64,000 nt of DNA from positions 6,262,001 through 6,326,000 of the forward strand of contig OX578280.1 of assembly GCA_951217055.1 (NCBI GenBank), read 5' to 3'. Every line of letters starts with the position of its first letter. Position 1 is the first letter of the stretch. Under the pieces are notes generated by a model. The model was given only the letters and a program-made list of their open reading frames with translations. It made no database searches and had not been told where the DNA came from. The position numbers were made by a program, and so were the translations under genes. The stretch is from Gerris lacustris. Taxonomy: Eukaryota; Arthropoda; Insecta; Hemiptera; Gerridae. Shown here piece after piece: positions 11,330-22,997 of this stretch.

Positions 11330-12092
11330 CAATGGTTCCCAAAGTGGGGGGCGCGCCCCCCAAGGGAGGCGTGAAGACAAGTCAAGGGGGGCGAGGGACC
11401 TCGAGATCAAGATTTGCCGTCCGCACGTCTAATGCGATTATATAAAATTCCAAATATCAAACCAGTTGGAGAACCTCACTGACGAATTCAACAGATACTT
11501 TCCTAACACATGTGATGACAACATTTATAAATTAACATTGGATCCTTTCAGTGTCAACATAGATTCCCTGCCCGAAACACTCCAAGAACAAGCTTTAGAA
11601 ATAAAAAAAAGGATCTGGTGCCGATTTTGATAAAATGGACAAATCATCGTTTTGGGTTAAGTATTACAAAGTGTACCCCAGTATATCACAGCAAGCACTT
11701 CGATTGTATTTACCTTTTTCAAGCACTTATTTGTGCAAAAAAGATTTTTCAGCACTTGTTGCAATTAAAACAAAGTATCGTGGCAAACTTGATTTTGCTG
11801 TGCTCGATTTTTGTTGTGCACTTTCTAATACTCATCCAACAATAGGGAATCTTGTAAACAAAATTCAAGCTCATCCATCTCATAAGATCCCATAAGATCA
11901 TCTGTAAAAAGATTACTTTTAATGTTATAAAAATAATAGTAATACAAATAAATGAATGGTTATTCATTGTAATAATGGTTTATTTTATTTTGTTCATTAT
12001 CTCATAAAATAGTGAAGGGGGGGGGGGGAGGGCGTGGGAAGATTTATTCTTGACTGTGGGGGGCTTGGTAAAAAAAACTTTGGGAACCCCTG
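11330..12092 (+). mobile_element. hAT transposon, deletion derivative
   Basis: Terminal inverted repeats are CAATGGTTCCCAAAG (left) and CTTTGGGAACCCCTG (right). They are flanked by a perfect 8-bp target duplication, ATTTACAT, at 11322-11329 and 12093-12100, the hallmark of hAT. The inside keeps only the C-terminal part of a transposase. Well preserved as an insertion but not autonomous. Confidence 0.92.
11470..11895 (+). pseudogene. hAT transposase C-terminal remnant
   Basis: A first segment (about 11478-11622) reads a DEFNRYFP...LTLDPFSVNI...LQEQALEIKKR type stretch and then hits stops. After a frameshift, 11635-11895 is open for 86 codons and carries the hAT dimerisation-domain signature: FWVKYYKVYPSISQQALRL, STYLCKKDFS, IKTKYRGKLD, LSNTHPTIGNLV. 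N-terminal BED finger and catalytic residues are missing. Inactive. Confidence 0.82.
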
Positions 12093-12130
12093 ATTTACAT
12101 GGTTAATATAAGTACCCGGTACCCGCTTGT

Positions 12131-12377
12131 TTTTTAGGATTTCGTTGGAAAAACCAAAATAAGAAATCTTTATAGTATCGTTCCTATGTCAGTCTGCCTA
12201 CTTTGCCTTCCTTTCACTCGGTGCGGTTCCAATAACTATTTAATTAAAAGACATAAAAACATAAAACTTTGCAGTACTAAAGATCGTTTTACCATGCACA
12301 CAGAAAAAAAATATAGCGCTCAAATTATCAGCGGTTCAATTTCAAAATGGTGGATAATTCGTGTCACGAGAAAAACA
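12131..12377 (+). repeat. Head of a hairpin-start repeat, truncated
   Basis: Begins TTTTTTAGGATTTCGTTGG and folds back on a downstream CCAAAATAAGAAATC, the same design as the elements starting at 12378, 25482 and 58668. It is cut off by the next element. Confidence 0.45.
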
Positions 12378-13067
12378 TTTTTTAGGGTCCGTAGGCAAAA
12401 CCAAGGACCCTTATATTTTCCTGCGTGTGTCTGTCCGTCCTTCCTCTCGCCTGCTCTCACGGCTACACTTTTCGTCTGATCACTTTGAAATTTGGCATGT
12501 ATGTGTCTTGTACCTGCCCACATATGTTAAAAATAAAGCGACTTAAAAAAAATATTTTTCAAAAAAATTAGGGTAAAAAAACTTAAGGGTTAACATTTTT
12601 TTATTTTTTTTCTACACCGTGAGGGGTATCATATATGAAAGGGTACGTCGAGCTGATTACAAAAATATATAATTCTTTGGTTATAACTTTGATAGGGCGA
12701 GCGTAGGCAAGTTTGAAGTGGGTGTGAAACGAGTAAAAAATTCCTGAACATTCTTCGACCAAAAGTAAAGATACCACTTTTTGGAAATTTCGAAAAAAAT
12801 AATATTTTTTTTTTTATTGACAAAATACGTTTTTTATAACTTTGGTCTTTTCGATGTATTTATATGGTTGTAGTCCGGTTCTGTGGCAAAAAAATACTTT
12901 ATCAGAAGTTCGTTTATGTGTTTTGAGAATCAGACCCATAGGATAGTTCAAAGTAAGCTTTTTAGTATTTTAAAAAACATCATCAATAGGGTACTACTTA
13001 AACTATACAGTGTGGCATACGGACCCTCGCTGTGTGCTGACTAGCACACACTTGACCTGTTTATTTT
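12378..13067 (+). mobile_element. Helentron-like non-autonomous element, copy 1
   Basis: Starts with a hairpin (GGGTCC...GGACCC) followed by a TCTGTCCGTCC run. Ends with CATACGGACCCTCGCTG, then a perfect hairpin GTGTGCT/AGCACAC (13032-13049) and a T-rich tail. A near-identical copy is at 25482-26216. No ORF. The 3' hairpin with T-rich terminus resembles Helentron-associated (HINE) elements known from insects. Family identity is inferred, not proven. Confidence 0.6.
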
Positions 13068-13840
13068 TCTAAATTTGAGTGGGGTATCAAATGAAAGGTA
13101 TATTAAAGAGTAGATTAGAAAAATAAATAACACTTGTGTAAATTGTTTAATTTTCCACGCTATTTTTTTTTTTTTTTTTCCTTTTCTGAAAGAAAATAAT
13201 TCCAGTGTCTTTCATAATAATACAAAACATTCTAGTCTTCTAGAAAAATAATTTACAATAAACAAGTATTTATTCTGGTACTTTTCCACTGTTATTATAC
13301 TTTCTGCCCATCCAAACTAAAATAAGTTTTAATATAACCGAGCTACGAAACATTTTCTTTAGAATTCTTTTATCTAATCATTTTTTTTTATTTTTTTTTT
13401 ACATTTCCTCTCTCTTTCTCTCAGTAGTATTGTTGTTTTAAACAGTTATTTTAATCTAAAAACATCCATAATCTCTTAGTGCATAAAATATATAAATGAT
13501 ATTCATTTATGCATTAATAACCACGAGTAAAATGTTTTGTTTTATTAAAAAATACAAATCATTCTCAACACTATAACATGAGTCATTATCTTTTACACAA
13601 AATAGTATCAAGATGTTAATCTAAGGTTCTAAGCTAATAACTTAATAACGGGCAATACAATTCAGTCATTCCATCAGAAAACTTGTCTTTCATAAATTAT
13701 ATGCCAAGTCATGTTTCCTTTTTTCATATAAAACTATTGCACACCAGCAAAACAAGTTAATCTATGATATTTATCAGACGTATGGAAAGTAATAAAAAGA
13801 AATTTAATAAAGCAAAGTATTAAAAAATTGGGTACGGGGT
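13068..13840. other. AT-rich sequence, nothing recognised
   Basis: Several T-homopolymer runs (near 13161 and 13380). No convincing gene, RNA or repeat copy is seen. Confidence 0.5.
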
Positions 13841-13844
13841 ACCT

Positions 13845-13888
13845 CGGAACTTTTTCTCACTTCGGAGGCCGCTAAAGTGGCCTCTTTA
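13845..13888 (+). repeat. Short hairpin repeat (GGTACCTCGGAAC family)
   Basis: GGGGTACCTCGGAACTTTTT and a GAGGCC/GGCCTC hairpin recur at 30785-30845. Probably the end of a small non-autonomous element. Confidence 0.5.
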
Positions 13889-13966
13889 AATAATAAACAG
13901 CTTGATTCTTAAAATTTAAGTTGATGGATAATTAAGGTGTGGTAGTAATATAAATACACTTAATTT

Positions 13967-14017
13967 TCATTAACGAAACGTTTCGACCCTGTTTTAAGGT
14001 CATTATCAATCTTTAAT
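13967..14017 (-). ncRNA. Degenerate hammerhead-like motif, left arm
   Basis: Minus strand: TTGATAA in place of CTGANGA, GACC.../GGTC stem II, GAAAC, then GTT in place of the GTC cleavage triplet. The altered core makes activity unlikely. Read as a decayed ribozyme. Confidence 0.4.
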
Positions 14018-14163
14018 TAATCTAAAATAACAACAAACAATAAATATAAGTTAATTAATAATGCTTAAAACATTCCAACATTTTTTTAAAAAATTATAAC
14101 CATTTGGAATGTTTTAAGCATTATTAATTAACTTATATTTATTGTTTGTTGATATTTTAGATT

Positions 14164-14213
14164 AATTAAAGATTGATAATGACCTTAAAACAGGGTCGAA
14201 ACGTCTCGTTAAT
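14164..14213 (+). ncRNA. Degenerate hammerhead-like motif, right arm
   Basis: TTGATAA core (two changes from CTGATGA), stem II GACC/GGTC, GAAAC and a GTC triplet. Flanks ATTAAAGA and TCGTTAAT pair at 7 of 8 positions as stem I. The paired flanks support a ribozyme ancestry even though the core is mutated. Confidence 0.45.
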
Positions 14214-14229
14214 GAAGAATTAAGTGTTT

Positions 14230-15425
14230 TTGGGTCATTTTCAAATAAAATGTACCTTTGGGAAAATCAGTTTGGCTACTTTATAGAAAATTAAAATAAG
14301 CCTTAGACATGATAATATTGATTATTCTGACACATCAGGGACTTAAGATGACATTTTCGTTCAAGAACAGTCAGTTTTCAAATTTATTTACACACATATG
14401 ACCATATATACATAAAAAATCACATTTTTGTCGTAATGAGTGTTACTATCGTAAAAACGGTATTTTTTTAGATTTTGTTTCTCTGTTTTTATGAAACGTT
14501 ACTAAATTGTACATATGACGTAAATATTCTCTTTCATCCCACCAGAAATATTTTTTAGACCTAAAATATTTGTAATTTTTTAAAAAAAGTAATGAGTGTT
14601 ACATTTATTATCTTTTAATGTTTCACCGAGTATGGAGTTCGGCATCGCTTCCCGCCCCGCCTTAAAGCTACTATACAAATAAAAATGCTCTTTTCTTATC
14701 AGATCTATTTGGTGCTTCAAAATAAATTTAGAATCAACAGAGTATATTTTCACTGCATGGCGTTTAATGGTCGTTACTCTTTTTGTGTTAATTTTAATGT
14801 TCTTAAATTTTTCTTTTTGATTTCTCTTTTTTAATGTTTATTTCTTTTTAAATAATTGATTAAATATCAAATAACTATAACAATAAATATGAAACAATCG
14901 TTTTATGAGAGAATAAAAAAAAAAGAAATAAAATAATAAGAATAAACAAAATAAAAAGTTTTTTCCAGTTTCAATAGACTATTTGACCAAAAATTTCTGG
15001 GGAAAGAAGATGAGAGTCCAATGTATTTTAGCTATGTTTGATAATAACTGCTGTCAATACCAAAATAAGGTCTTTTTCTCAAATTAAATGTGATTAATAA
15101 TGATTATAATAATAATTTATTTACCTAAAATAATTATAACACCACAAATAGCTTTTCCAGGAGTCTGTAAACTTTGTTTTCCATTTTTCTCGAAATACAA
15201 AAAAAGTGACTCTCATCCTTTTTCCCGTGTACCCTTAAATCTGTATAGGAACGGATTAGCAATATTTCACACCTTTTCTAGTTGAAATATATTATGTGCT
15301 ATATTACTCGAAATAAATTATTTCTTGTACAATCCATAATTAATTTATAGTTATTTGGAGTTTTCGAAGTTTAAATTTAATAATTGTCCTTGAGCTTTTT
15401 TTTATTAAAATGTATTATCAAAGTC
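14230..15425. other. AT-rich sequence, nothing recognised
   Basis: No supported gene. Frames of about 60 codons have low-complexity composition. Confidence 0.5.
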
Positions 15426-15429
15426 ATTC

Positions 15430-15860
15430 TTCCCCCCGGTAGGAAACCCTATCCGAACCCTCGTCCCTTTAAAATTAAATGTATTTCAATAAATACATCG
15501 GAAACTAGATTTATCCCAGAAAAACCACTGAATATGGTTAAATTCGTATTTAAATGGAGACCACATATTAGAATTTTCACTATTAAAATTTTCAGGATAG
15601 TTTTCGAATTATTATTTGCATTTCACGATTATTTCAGATTTTTCGGAGTAGTGTCTTCAAATTTAGAAACTAAATTCAATTTCTCGATTTTGCCTCGGGA
15701 TATGACAATTCGAACATAATATGCCAAATTTCATCCAAATCGGCCCAGAAGTTTAGGTTACACGCGTCTGAATTCTGCATGGACAAAATTACAGACGACA
15801 TTTTTTAAAACCCATCTTTTGGAGTACCGTGTAAATCCACCAAAATTTAAACTTCACGCT
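15430..15860 (+). repeat. Repeat R3, copy 1
   Basis: Shares TTCGATTTTGCCTCGGG, ATGCCAAATTTCATCCAAAT and CGGCCCAGAAGTTTAGG blocks with 18890-19275 and 39535-39925. The 111-codon frame here is not kept in the other copies, so it is not called. Confidence 0.6.
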
Positions 15861-16032
15861 ATTGCAATACATCTTCGATAAATATTTCGTAAATGAAAAA
15901 GTAAATTATACGTTCATAACAGCAAAATTTAATGCCAGTCTACATAAAAATTAAATCCATAAGAGTATAAGAAATGTAATAAATAATTAACACTTTAATT
16001 ATTTATTTATTTATTTAGTTCGTTTTAAATCA

Positions 16033-16680
16033 TTTTTACTACGTTTTTATTAGCTTGCTTTCTTGTTTGTTTGTTTGTCCGGTACAAATCAGGCAATCGA
16101 TTTCTAACTAACTTACCGAATAGCTAGACATTTGAAACTTTTAGCATAGCTCAAAACACTATGACAATGCATTATTTTAACACTTTTAGCCATATTTCAG
16201 CAGAATTTAATTGGATTTTAGCAAATTTTGCTGCATGGTAAGTTAGTTCGGAAAAAATCCGGAAGTTATTTTATTTTGTTTTTCTATGTCCCATATTTAC
16301 GTAATATTCATTTTGACGGGTTTCAAATTTGTGATTTTTATAAATAGAGATAAACATTGAATGACAGTAAAACAGGAAATATATCGATTATATTATTTTA
16401 AATATATCGATGGCACGGTTTAGATTTGGTGTTGGGTAGATCCGTTGTACAAAGATTTGTCCTTTTATAGGTTTAAGATCAGCTCTCTAGATGGTTGTCA
16501 TTTATGTGAAGTGAATAAATTCGGAACTATTTATTTATTTATTTTTTTTTTTTTTTTCACTCACATTATATATTATATAACAATAACAATTATATTATTA
16601 ACATTACATACGATTCAATAGAAAATTCAAAAACGTAGTATATAAAAAGTTCTTTTTATCTTGAAATTATTTTTCCTTTA
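16033..16680 (+). repeat. Repeat R2, copy 2
   Basis: Near full-length match to 4945-5560, including the ATATCGATGGCACGGTTTAG block and the GTAGTATATAAAAAGTTC end. A T-rich run at 16539-16557 interrupts it. Confidence 0.7.
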
Positions 16681-16689
16681 TATAAAATT

Positions 16690-17155
16690 TAACAAAAATA
16701 AATAAATAAAGAATTAAGATAAACTTAATTTACGAAACATGTTGTAAGATAATAATTCACAACTAACAATATAATGTCCTTTATTTAATCTTTTACATTT
16801 ATACTATTTCGAGGACGTTATTTCTTGTCACAAATTTATTTATGAAGATAAATCAATTTGAATTTATTATCTTAAATAAAGTTATCATTGATAAAACTTT
16901 TAATTTAGGAGGAGAAAATAAAGAAGAAAATAAAAATGTAAAAAGATTAAAAAATAAATAGAGTTAATATAATTTTAAATCTTCCAAAGAAGAAATTTCT
17001 AAAATAGGTATTTTAAATGTAAATTAGTCAAAGTTACTAACAATATTTAAGACATATTTTACTAGGTAAAATTGAGACGTCAAAAGATTTTAAGATTCTA
17101 ATGAAAATAATGACGTCTTAAAGTTGGTGAAAATAAAATTAACTTTCATCAAATT
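16690..17155. other. AT-rich sequence, nothing recognised
   Basis: No ORF or repeat copy identified between R2 and the tRNA-like unit. Confidence 0.5.
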
Positions 17156-17159
17156 ATAA

Positions 17160-17480
17160 TTATTATTAACTAGGGGAAATTGACAGAGAAAAATAGACTC
17201 CAGCACGGGGATTTGAACCACTGGCCTCTATATTTCCAGAATAGCGCTCTAACCACCTAAGCTACGCAGGAGAATGAATTTCTCTGACATTAATGATACC
17301 TTGACCCGAATTTAAAGCTTTCAATTTTTCCACAAGTCTGAGAAGTCAACATTAATGACAAAGAACTAGACCGAGAAATAACGCTTATAATTATAAAGTA
17401 CCCAATTAGTACCTGTACCTTGTACAATCAATTAGAAATTCATATTTTACGATTTTGGTAGTATTCATACGAACGATTAA
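17160..17480 (-). repeat. Repeat unit with tRNA-like core, copy 1
   Basis: The minus strand at about 17198-17275 reads as a tRNA-like cloverleaf: A-box-like TAGCTTAGGTGG, a CTATT/TATAG anticodon stem around CTGGAAA, and B-box-like GTTCAAATCC. The acceptor arms CTCCTGC/GCTGGAG pair with one mismatch. T-stem pairs are broken, so this is a tRNA pseudogene or SINE head. Flanks resemble those at 61400-61680. Confidence 0.55.
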
Positions 17481-17585
17481 ATTTTGATTTAAATCAAATT
17501 ATAATTATTATTAACTACGGGAAACAGACAGAGAAAGTAGACTCCAGCGCGGGGATTTGAACCACCGGCCTCTATATAATCTAAT
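17481..17585 (-). repeat. Truncated copy of the tRNA-like unit
   Basis: Repeats TTATAATTATTATTAACTA, the CAGAGAAAG stretch and the B-box end GGGATTTGAACCACCGGCC, then breaks off before the A box. Confidence 0.55.
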
Positions 17586-18554
17586 CGTATATTTATACTT
17601 AATCTTATTTTATAATTTAATCGTTCCGTAGTATGAATACTACCAAAATCGTAAAATATGAATAAAAAAACTTTCTTAAAACCCTTCGTGGCACGGCTAT
17701 AGTGGACAAACAAAGAGGCACGGGTGGCACCAAGAGGCACTTTATGCGCCAATGAATTTTTCAAACCATAAATTGGTTAAATCCAGATTATCTAGATTGT
17801 GTTTTGGAAATGTTGAACTAAAAAGTCAATTCATGCATTACATATTTCTTTTTCAATTATATCTTTAATTATAAAAATAAAAATTACTATAAAAAATCAG
17901 TAATTACTCCTTCAGAGTTCTGACTTAGTGTCGGGCTTTCAACCTTAATTATCAACCCTATTTATTATTATTAGTTGTCAAAGTCCTAAGATAACTCCTC
18001 ACAACCATCATCCTAATCCGACAACTCATGCAAAACCGAAAAATATTGATCAGATGGCATAATTCTTCTATACTGGACATGGTGGCACGGGCGCATGCAG
18101 TACACCAAGACAAATAAACACGGCAAAACAATGCAGAACGAAGCAATAATCAAAGCAGACTGTTTCATCTGTTCTAGGGGTCTCTATAGTGGTAGGGTAA
18201 ATTGAGGTTTTATTAGACTCGCATTGTGAATCTGTGATTTGCAGAAACTTTTTTACTCGTGGCGCACTCCAAGCGCCAGCCCGTGTCTCCAAGGGTTAAA
18301 TACCTAATTTATTTTAGTAGTCGCCATTTTGCAGTATCCTTTGCTTAGAACTACATACTCTTAGCAGGTCTAACGCTTCAACAGGCTGATACAGCACGCA
18401 ATATTGTTATTCCCAATATAATAATTATTATATTTTCATTATTTTCTATAAGACACTTTTTTAATGTCAATCTCTATAAAATAATGAAAAATCGGTTCGA
18501 GACAACTCAGACCAACTTTCTCATATACGAGTTTATAATTGCATAGCCTACTGT

Positions 18555-18865
18555 TTAGAGAGCCGGGGGGGCGTGTGGATTAAATTACTTACCACGTCTG
18601 CTCGGCCATCAATGAATCAAGAGCGGCACAAGGTCGTGGGTTCGATCCCTCACCGTGATAGTCTGATTTACATGGCTCACTAATGATTACATCATACTCG
18701 CTTCGGTGGTACAATGTACAGAGGTATGATGTGAGAAGTAGCTGCAACTCTCTACCACAGGGCTAGTAAAAAGGGCCTAAAATATGGCCTAATTGCTAGG
18801 TTCCAACAAGTGGTCTTTCCCACCCGTCTAGTACTAGTACTAGAACCTTACTACTAGCTCAGTGT
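18555..18865 (+). mobile_element. tRNA-derived SINE, copy 2
   Basis: Head with B-box-like GGTCGTGGGTTCGATCC (18632-18648), then TCTGATTTACATGG, CTCGCTTCGGTGGTACAATG and AAAGGGCCTAA blocks. The 3' end is a short CTAGTACTAGTACTAG run. Opposite orientation to copies 1 and 3. The A-box region has a G-rich change. Confidence 0.75.
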
Positions 18866-18889
18866 TTTCCGTTTTTGTGGTGTTTTGAG

Positions 18890-19275
18890 GAGTAGCGCCC
18901 CCAAAATTTGGAGCTAAAAATCATTTTTCGATTTCGCCTCGGGGAATGATTTTTCTAAACATGTATGCCAAATTTCGTCATAATTTGGCCCAGCAGTTTA
19001 GGCTCCAGGCGTCTGCACAGACAGACATTTTTTAAAAACCAATTTTGTGGACTCAGCGGACCTCAAAAGGTGTAAATCCATTAAAATCTCAAAATAGAAT
19101 TTTCGTCATTTCACAATACTTTACGCGCTTAGTCACGCAACCCCGAGCCGCGTCACTCAAGAAGTTTTCTAGCGAATTTTCGAAGAAAATTAAGCTATTA
19201 CAATGGCTTCAAATTTTTTGGAAAATTTTCTCCATGGAAATCTGTTTTAGGCCATTCTGAATCGATTCCTAAAAT
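18890..19275 (+). repeat. Repeat R3, copy 2
   Basis: TTCGATTTCGCCTCGGGGAA, AAATTTCGTCATAATTTGGC and CAGACAGACATTTTTTAAAA blocks align with 39700-39850. Confidence 0.6.
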
Positions 19276-19499
19276 TTAACACTTTTTTTTATGTGCATAT
19301 GTCTGTATGTATTATGTATATATACTATATGTGTCACTCCAGACGATATCTCCCCTTAGGATGCACTTAAATATTTCAAACAAATTTTTAAATGTCAATA
19401 ATATCAAAAGAAAGGATGAGTTCGTTGGCCAGAATTTTTGGAGTCCATTTAGGGGTCAATTTTTGACCATTTAGGGTCAAAAATAGCATAAAAATCTGT

Positions 19500-19650
19500 T
19501 TTTTCCATTTTACCCCCCTGTTATATGAAAATATGACAAAAGTGTACATAACAACAATTACTGTACTCTTAAAGAGCTTTCCAACGACATGCATTTTGAA
19601 GGGTTTATACTATTTTGAATTTTGTACCCCGTTCCCCTGTGTACCAATTT
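19500..19650 (+). repeat. Single unit of the 5.6-kb tandem repeat
   Basis: TCCATTTTACCCCC, TCTTAAAGAGCTTTCCAACG and CCCGTTCCCCTGTGTACC match the array at 5570-6265. Confidence 0.6.
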
Positions 19651-19651
19651 T

Positions 19652-19765
19652 TTTTTTTTTTTTTTTTTCACCCATCCAAATTCTAAACCAAAATTTTCCT
19701 ATATTATCATAAGCCAATAATACACAGATTTCTTTGAAAATTCGCTCATTAAGTCATTGCGCATG
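19652..19765 (-). repeat. Dispersed repeat also seen at 38310-38430
   Basis: CACCCATCCAAATTCTAAAC and the downstream AATACACAGATTTCTTTGAA appear reverse-complemented inside the second hAT element. Confidence 0.6.
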
Positions 19766-19789
19766 ACTGGACTTTTTATTATTTTTCAT

Positions 19790-20070
19790 CTCTCTCTCTC
19801 TCTAGGCGAGTGTGTGACTGAAACTGCGCTCGAGGTGTTGAAACGGTGTACGGAGCTGGATCGTGACTAGACTTGCTGCGAACCCACTTCTTTGATGCTC
19901 GGGCATTTTTGCGGGAAAGTTCGAACCAGCACGAGCAATCACGAGCGACGAGCCTCGCTATTCCTATGACGCGTGGCTGGCACTACTTGTAGGTAATGCG
20001 CGGCGAGCCACGCGTCGTGGTAACTGGACTTGATGCAAATAATGATCGGGAAGTGGCACTTGTCATGTGT
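19790..20070. other. GC-richer island with hairpin
   Basis: A CT microsatellite is followed by clearly GC-richer sequence containing GACGCGTGGCT...AGCCACGCGTCG (about 19968-20018), which can fold back. No ORF of note. Possibly a small MITE or a regulatory island, as gene copy 1 starts about 800 bp downstream. Confidence 0.35.
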
Positions 20071-20849
20071 GTAGACGTAGTACCTATTGGAAACACAGTA
20101 CATTAGATGATGAATCACGTATATTAAGATATTACAACAAATTACCACACCAGTTTTTGTTGAAGTAACACGAAAATGTTTATTTTCAAACAATAATAAA
20201 AATAAATAAAATCATCCTATTTACTTTCAATTAAGAAATAATTATTTATTTAACTCTTCAAAAATATATTTTAATTTATTATTGCAATATTTTTGTTAAG
20301 TTGATTTTTTTCTATATAGTTTTAAAAAATAACTATAGTCTGAAAGATTAATACTATCTTTATTTTGCAAAACAAAAATCACGCTGTCTCTAAGTGTAAA
20401 ATAAAATCGCATTTAAATTACGTAATTATAAAGTGTAAATAAATTCAAAGATCAAGGTATCCCATTGAAATTTAGAAAAGTTTTATTGATTTTGGACAAA
20501 TCATTATTTGATCATGTGTTGTATTATAAAATATATTAAGTGTTTTATGGATGTATAAAACACTTTAAAAAAATCCATTCAAGTATCACTTGTAAAAATT
20601 TTAATTCCTGCTTTTTATTTCGTCAATATACGAAAAATCACGATGTTAATAAATGCTACTTGAATATATGATACAATATACAAAAAAAAAAAAAATAAAA
20701 AATATATATAAAAAAAAAAAAATAAAAAAAAAAAAAAAAAAAAATAATAATAACAACCCATCCAAATATTATCAAAATATTATCAAACATAAAAAAAACG
20801 TAAGAGAAAATAAAAGATAGTATAGAAGTAAGAATAAAAACACGAAAGA

Positions 20850-20903
20850 TGACGTCATTACATCATATATAAACATCTCGAAGCTGTTATTCTGCTATCA
20901 GTT
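20850..20903 (+). promoter_or_regulatory. Core promoter, gene copy 1
   Basis: TGACGTCA (20850-20857, a CRE/ATF-type palindrome), TATATAAA (20866-20873) and initiator TCAGTT (20898-20903), with the predicted start at A20900, 34 bp from the TATA. The same elements with TATA-to-initiator spacing of 34 occur at 44052 and 62290, the strongest sign that this is a real promoter. Confidence 0.82.
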
Positions 20904-21078
20904 CATTATTGTGTTCTCTCCTATATTCTACAGTAAACCAAACTGATATCAACTCGTTCTCAAACGCATTTTTAATCATTTTTCAAATAATTTACTTTAA
21001 ACAGTTTAATAATTTCGCGAAGCGAAACATATTTTTTTGTTTTGGAATACTACCACTCACCTACATACCTAAATCAAG
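20900..21078 (+). other. Exon 1 (5' UTR), gene copy 1
   Basis: About 179 nt from the predicted start to the splice donor AAG|GTAAAT (21079). It contains no ATG, so it is non-coding. A perfect small hairpin, TTTCGC-GAA-GCGAAA, lies at 21013-21027 and is largely kept in copy 2. Joined to exon 2, it puts CAAG directly before the ATG, with A at -3. Confidence 0.7.
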
Positions 21079-21351
21079 GTAAATACAAAAGCATATATTT
21101 ATAATAAAATATACACTACTACTAATGTAATTTATTTAATTATTTTAATTTTTGTTTATTTATTCTTATCATTATTTGATTTTATAACTCAATTCAATCT
21201 TGGTTCATGGTGTACTTGTGTTTACTATTACATTAGAATTCTTATTTAACTAATTTTTTTTTTTTTTTGTATTTCCATAAATCATTATGCATTTTTATTT
21301 AATTTTTATTTCTATACAATTACCTAATATATTATTAAGTCCCTCATATTT

Positions 21352-22010
21352 AATAGTTATTTATGCACCTATGGAGTAAAGTAAGCCATTATTCCCTGAG
21401 CGAAAAAGTTGGTTCTTGAGGCGAAGCCGAAGGAACCATGGTTCCTAAATCCCGAGGCGAAGCCGAGGGAATTAGACTCTTTAATTCCCGAGGCGCAGCC
21501 GAGGGAGATAATTATAGCGAGGGGAATAATGGCACTTTACTCACTAGATACATACAATATTTTATCTCCAGTAGGAAGAAAATACACATTTTCGTCCATT
21601 TTACAGTGTTTATTTATTATTTTAATAAATAACAATAATTATTAGCACTTTTAATAGCAGATAATATAAGAGATTCAATATTAAAAATAAATAAGAATTG
21701 GAATTAAACTCAAATAGAAGGTTATTTAGATGCAGGTTATAATCAATGAATCATTGATAAACATGGTCAAAAAAGCGCAGTGCCACCAACCTGATTTAAA
21801 CAACTTCATTACATTTGCCATTCATTTTCTACTATTTATAAAATAATTAAGTTGCAATCTTTACTTTTTTGCCCTACTTTACTTTTTCACCCTACTTTTA
21901 CTTTTTCTCTCTACTTTTTGAGTTCAGGGATGAAAAGACCTGTTTTAGTCCCACTAAACTAATTCAAAATCATAACTTTTTCTCCCTACTGGAGATAAAT
22001 AAATGTTCAC
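21352..22010 (+). repeat. Repeat family C, copy 1 (in intron 1 of gene copy 1)
   Basis: Starts AATAGTTATTTATGCACCTA. It contains several AGGCGAAGCCGAGGGA motifs and ends near TTTCTCCCTACTGGAGATAA, which is partly complementary to its start. Copies are at 43070-43715 (+) and 57400-57540 (-). Overlapping frames come from these motifs. Confidence 0.7.
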
Positions 22011-22019
22011 ACTTTTTTT

Positions 22020-22549
22020 ATTTCTATTTAAATAAAGAAAGTTAATAATGAGCATAAATTTGATTACATACTTTCATTTTCTTGCAACAACAAAAGTTTC
22101 ATAATTTGTTTTAAAAATATTACATGATGATACTCTAGATTACTTAATCTGTAAGTAATATTAATGTATTATATATATGTTGCAATATGAGCTAATATCA
22201 TGATAATGTAATAATATTATAGCAACAAATATTCTTGTTCAATTAAATTTTATTTAGTAGCACTTGAACTAGATAGAAAGTACAGATATTTGAATTTGTA
22301 GAAATAATAATAATTTATTTTACAATTAATAAACTCTTTTTTGAAGTTTATTTAACTAAACGCTAAAATTACTAATACATAATTATACTTTTTGTTATCT
22401 TTATATTTACATGATAATAAAAAGAGCTAATATTATTATAATTTTTATGTAAATATGACTTAATCCTTTGCACCTTACATTAAATGTTTAATAGAATTAA
22501 TTAAGCAGAAAAAGTACCAACTTAAAATTATATTTTTCAATTTAATTTC

Positions 22550-22592
<43 letters not shown>

Positions 22593-22990
22593 TAGTTTTA
22601 GTCCCGTTCAACAGCTCTATTAGGTCATTAATTATTTTTGTTGTTATTGTTGTTACTAAATTTATTCTTTAATATTTTTTTTTTTTTAAATCCGACACAA
22701 TTTGACAGCATTCTGGTGATAATAAAAATAAATATTGTTTTTAGAAAAAAGTAATAAAAAATACAATTGGATTTATTATAAAAATAACTTTTTGAACCAA
22801 TTATATCTATATTTTATCTCACATTGTTTTTTAACTTCTCTCATCCCACGCTCGTGCTTTTCTTCCTACGTATATAAATATACGTATGTTATTGTTTTAA
22901 ACTCTAACAATATTTAGTTCATCTTCATTTCAAAATTATTTTAATACTTACATTTAATATAAGCTTCCCTTACTATGTAAATAGAACGAT
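22020..22990. other. AT-rich intron sequence with T41 tract
   Basis: Middle of intron 1 of gene copy 1. A run of about 41 T lies at 22550-22591; no element attached to it was recognised on either strand. Otherwise nothing seen. Confidence 0.5.
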
Positions 22991-22997
22991 AAAATAT

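Larger units (their letters stand above)
13957..14226. repeat. Palindrome with two hammerhead-like cores
   Basis: Two arms of about 125 bp meet near 14080-14100 with few mismatches. Each arm carries GACCTTAAAACAGGGTCGAAAC, with the hammerhead-type GAAAC box after a 5-bp GACC(C)/GGGTC stem II. The left arm reads it on the minus strand, the right arm on the plus strand. Inverted terminal repeats of this kind are common in Penelope-like elements, so this may be a solo remnant. Confidence 0.65.

Noticed and set aside
15384..15719. 111-codon frame
   Set aside because: Part of repeat R3; the copies at 18890 and 39535 have a different reading.
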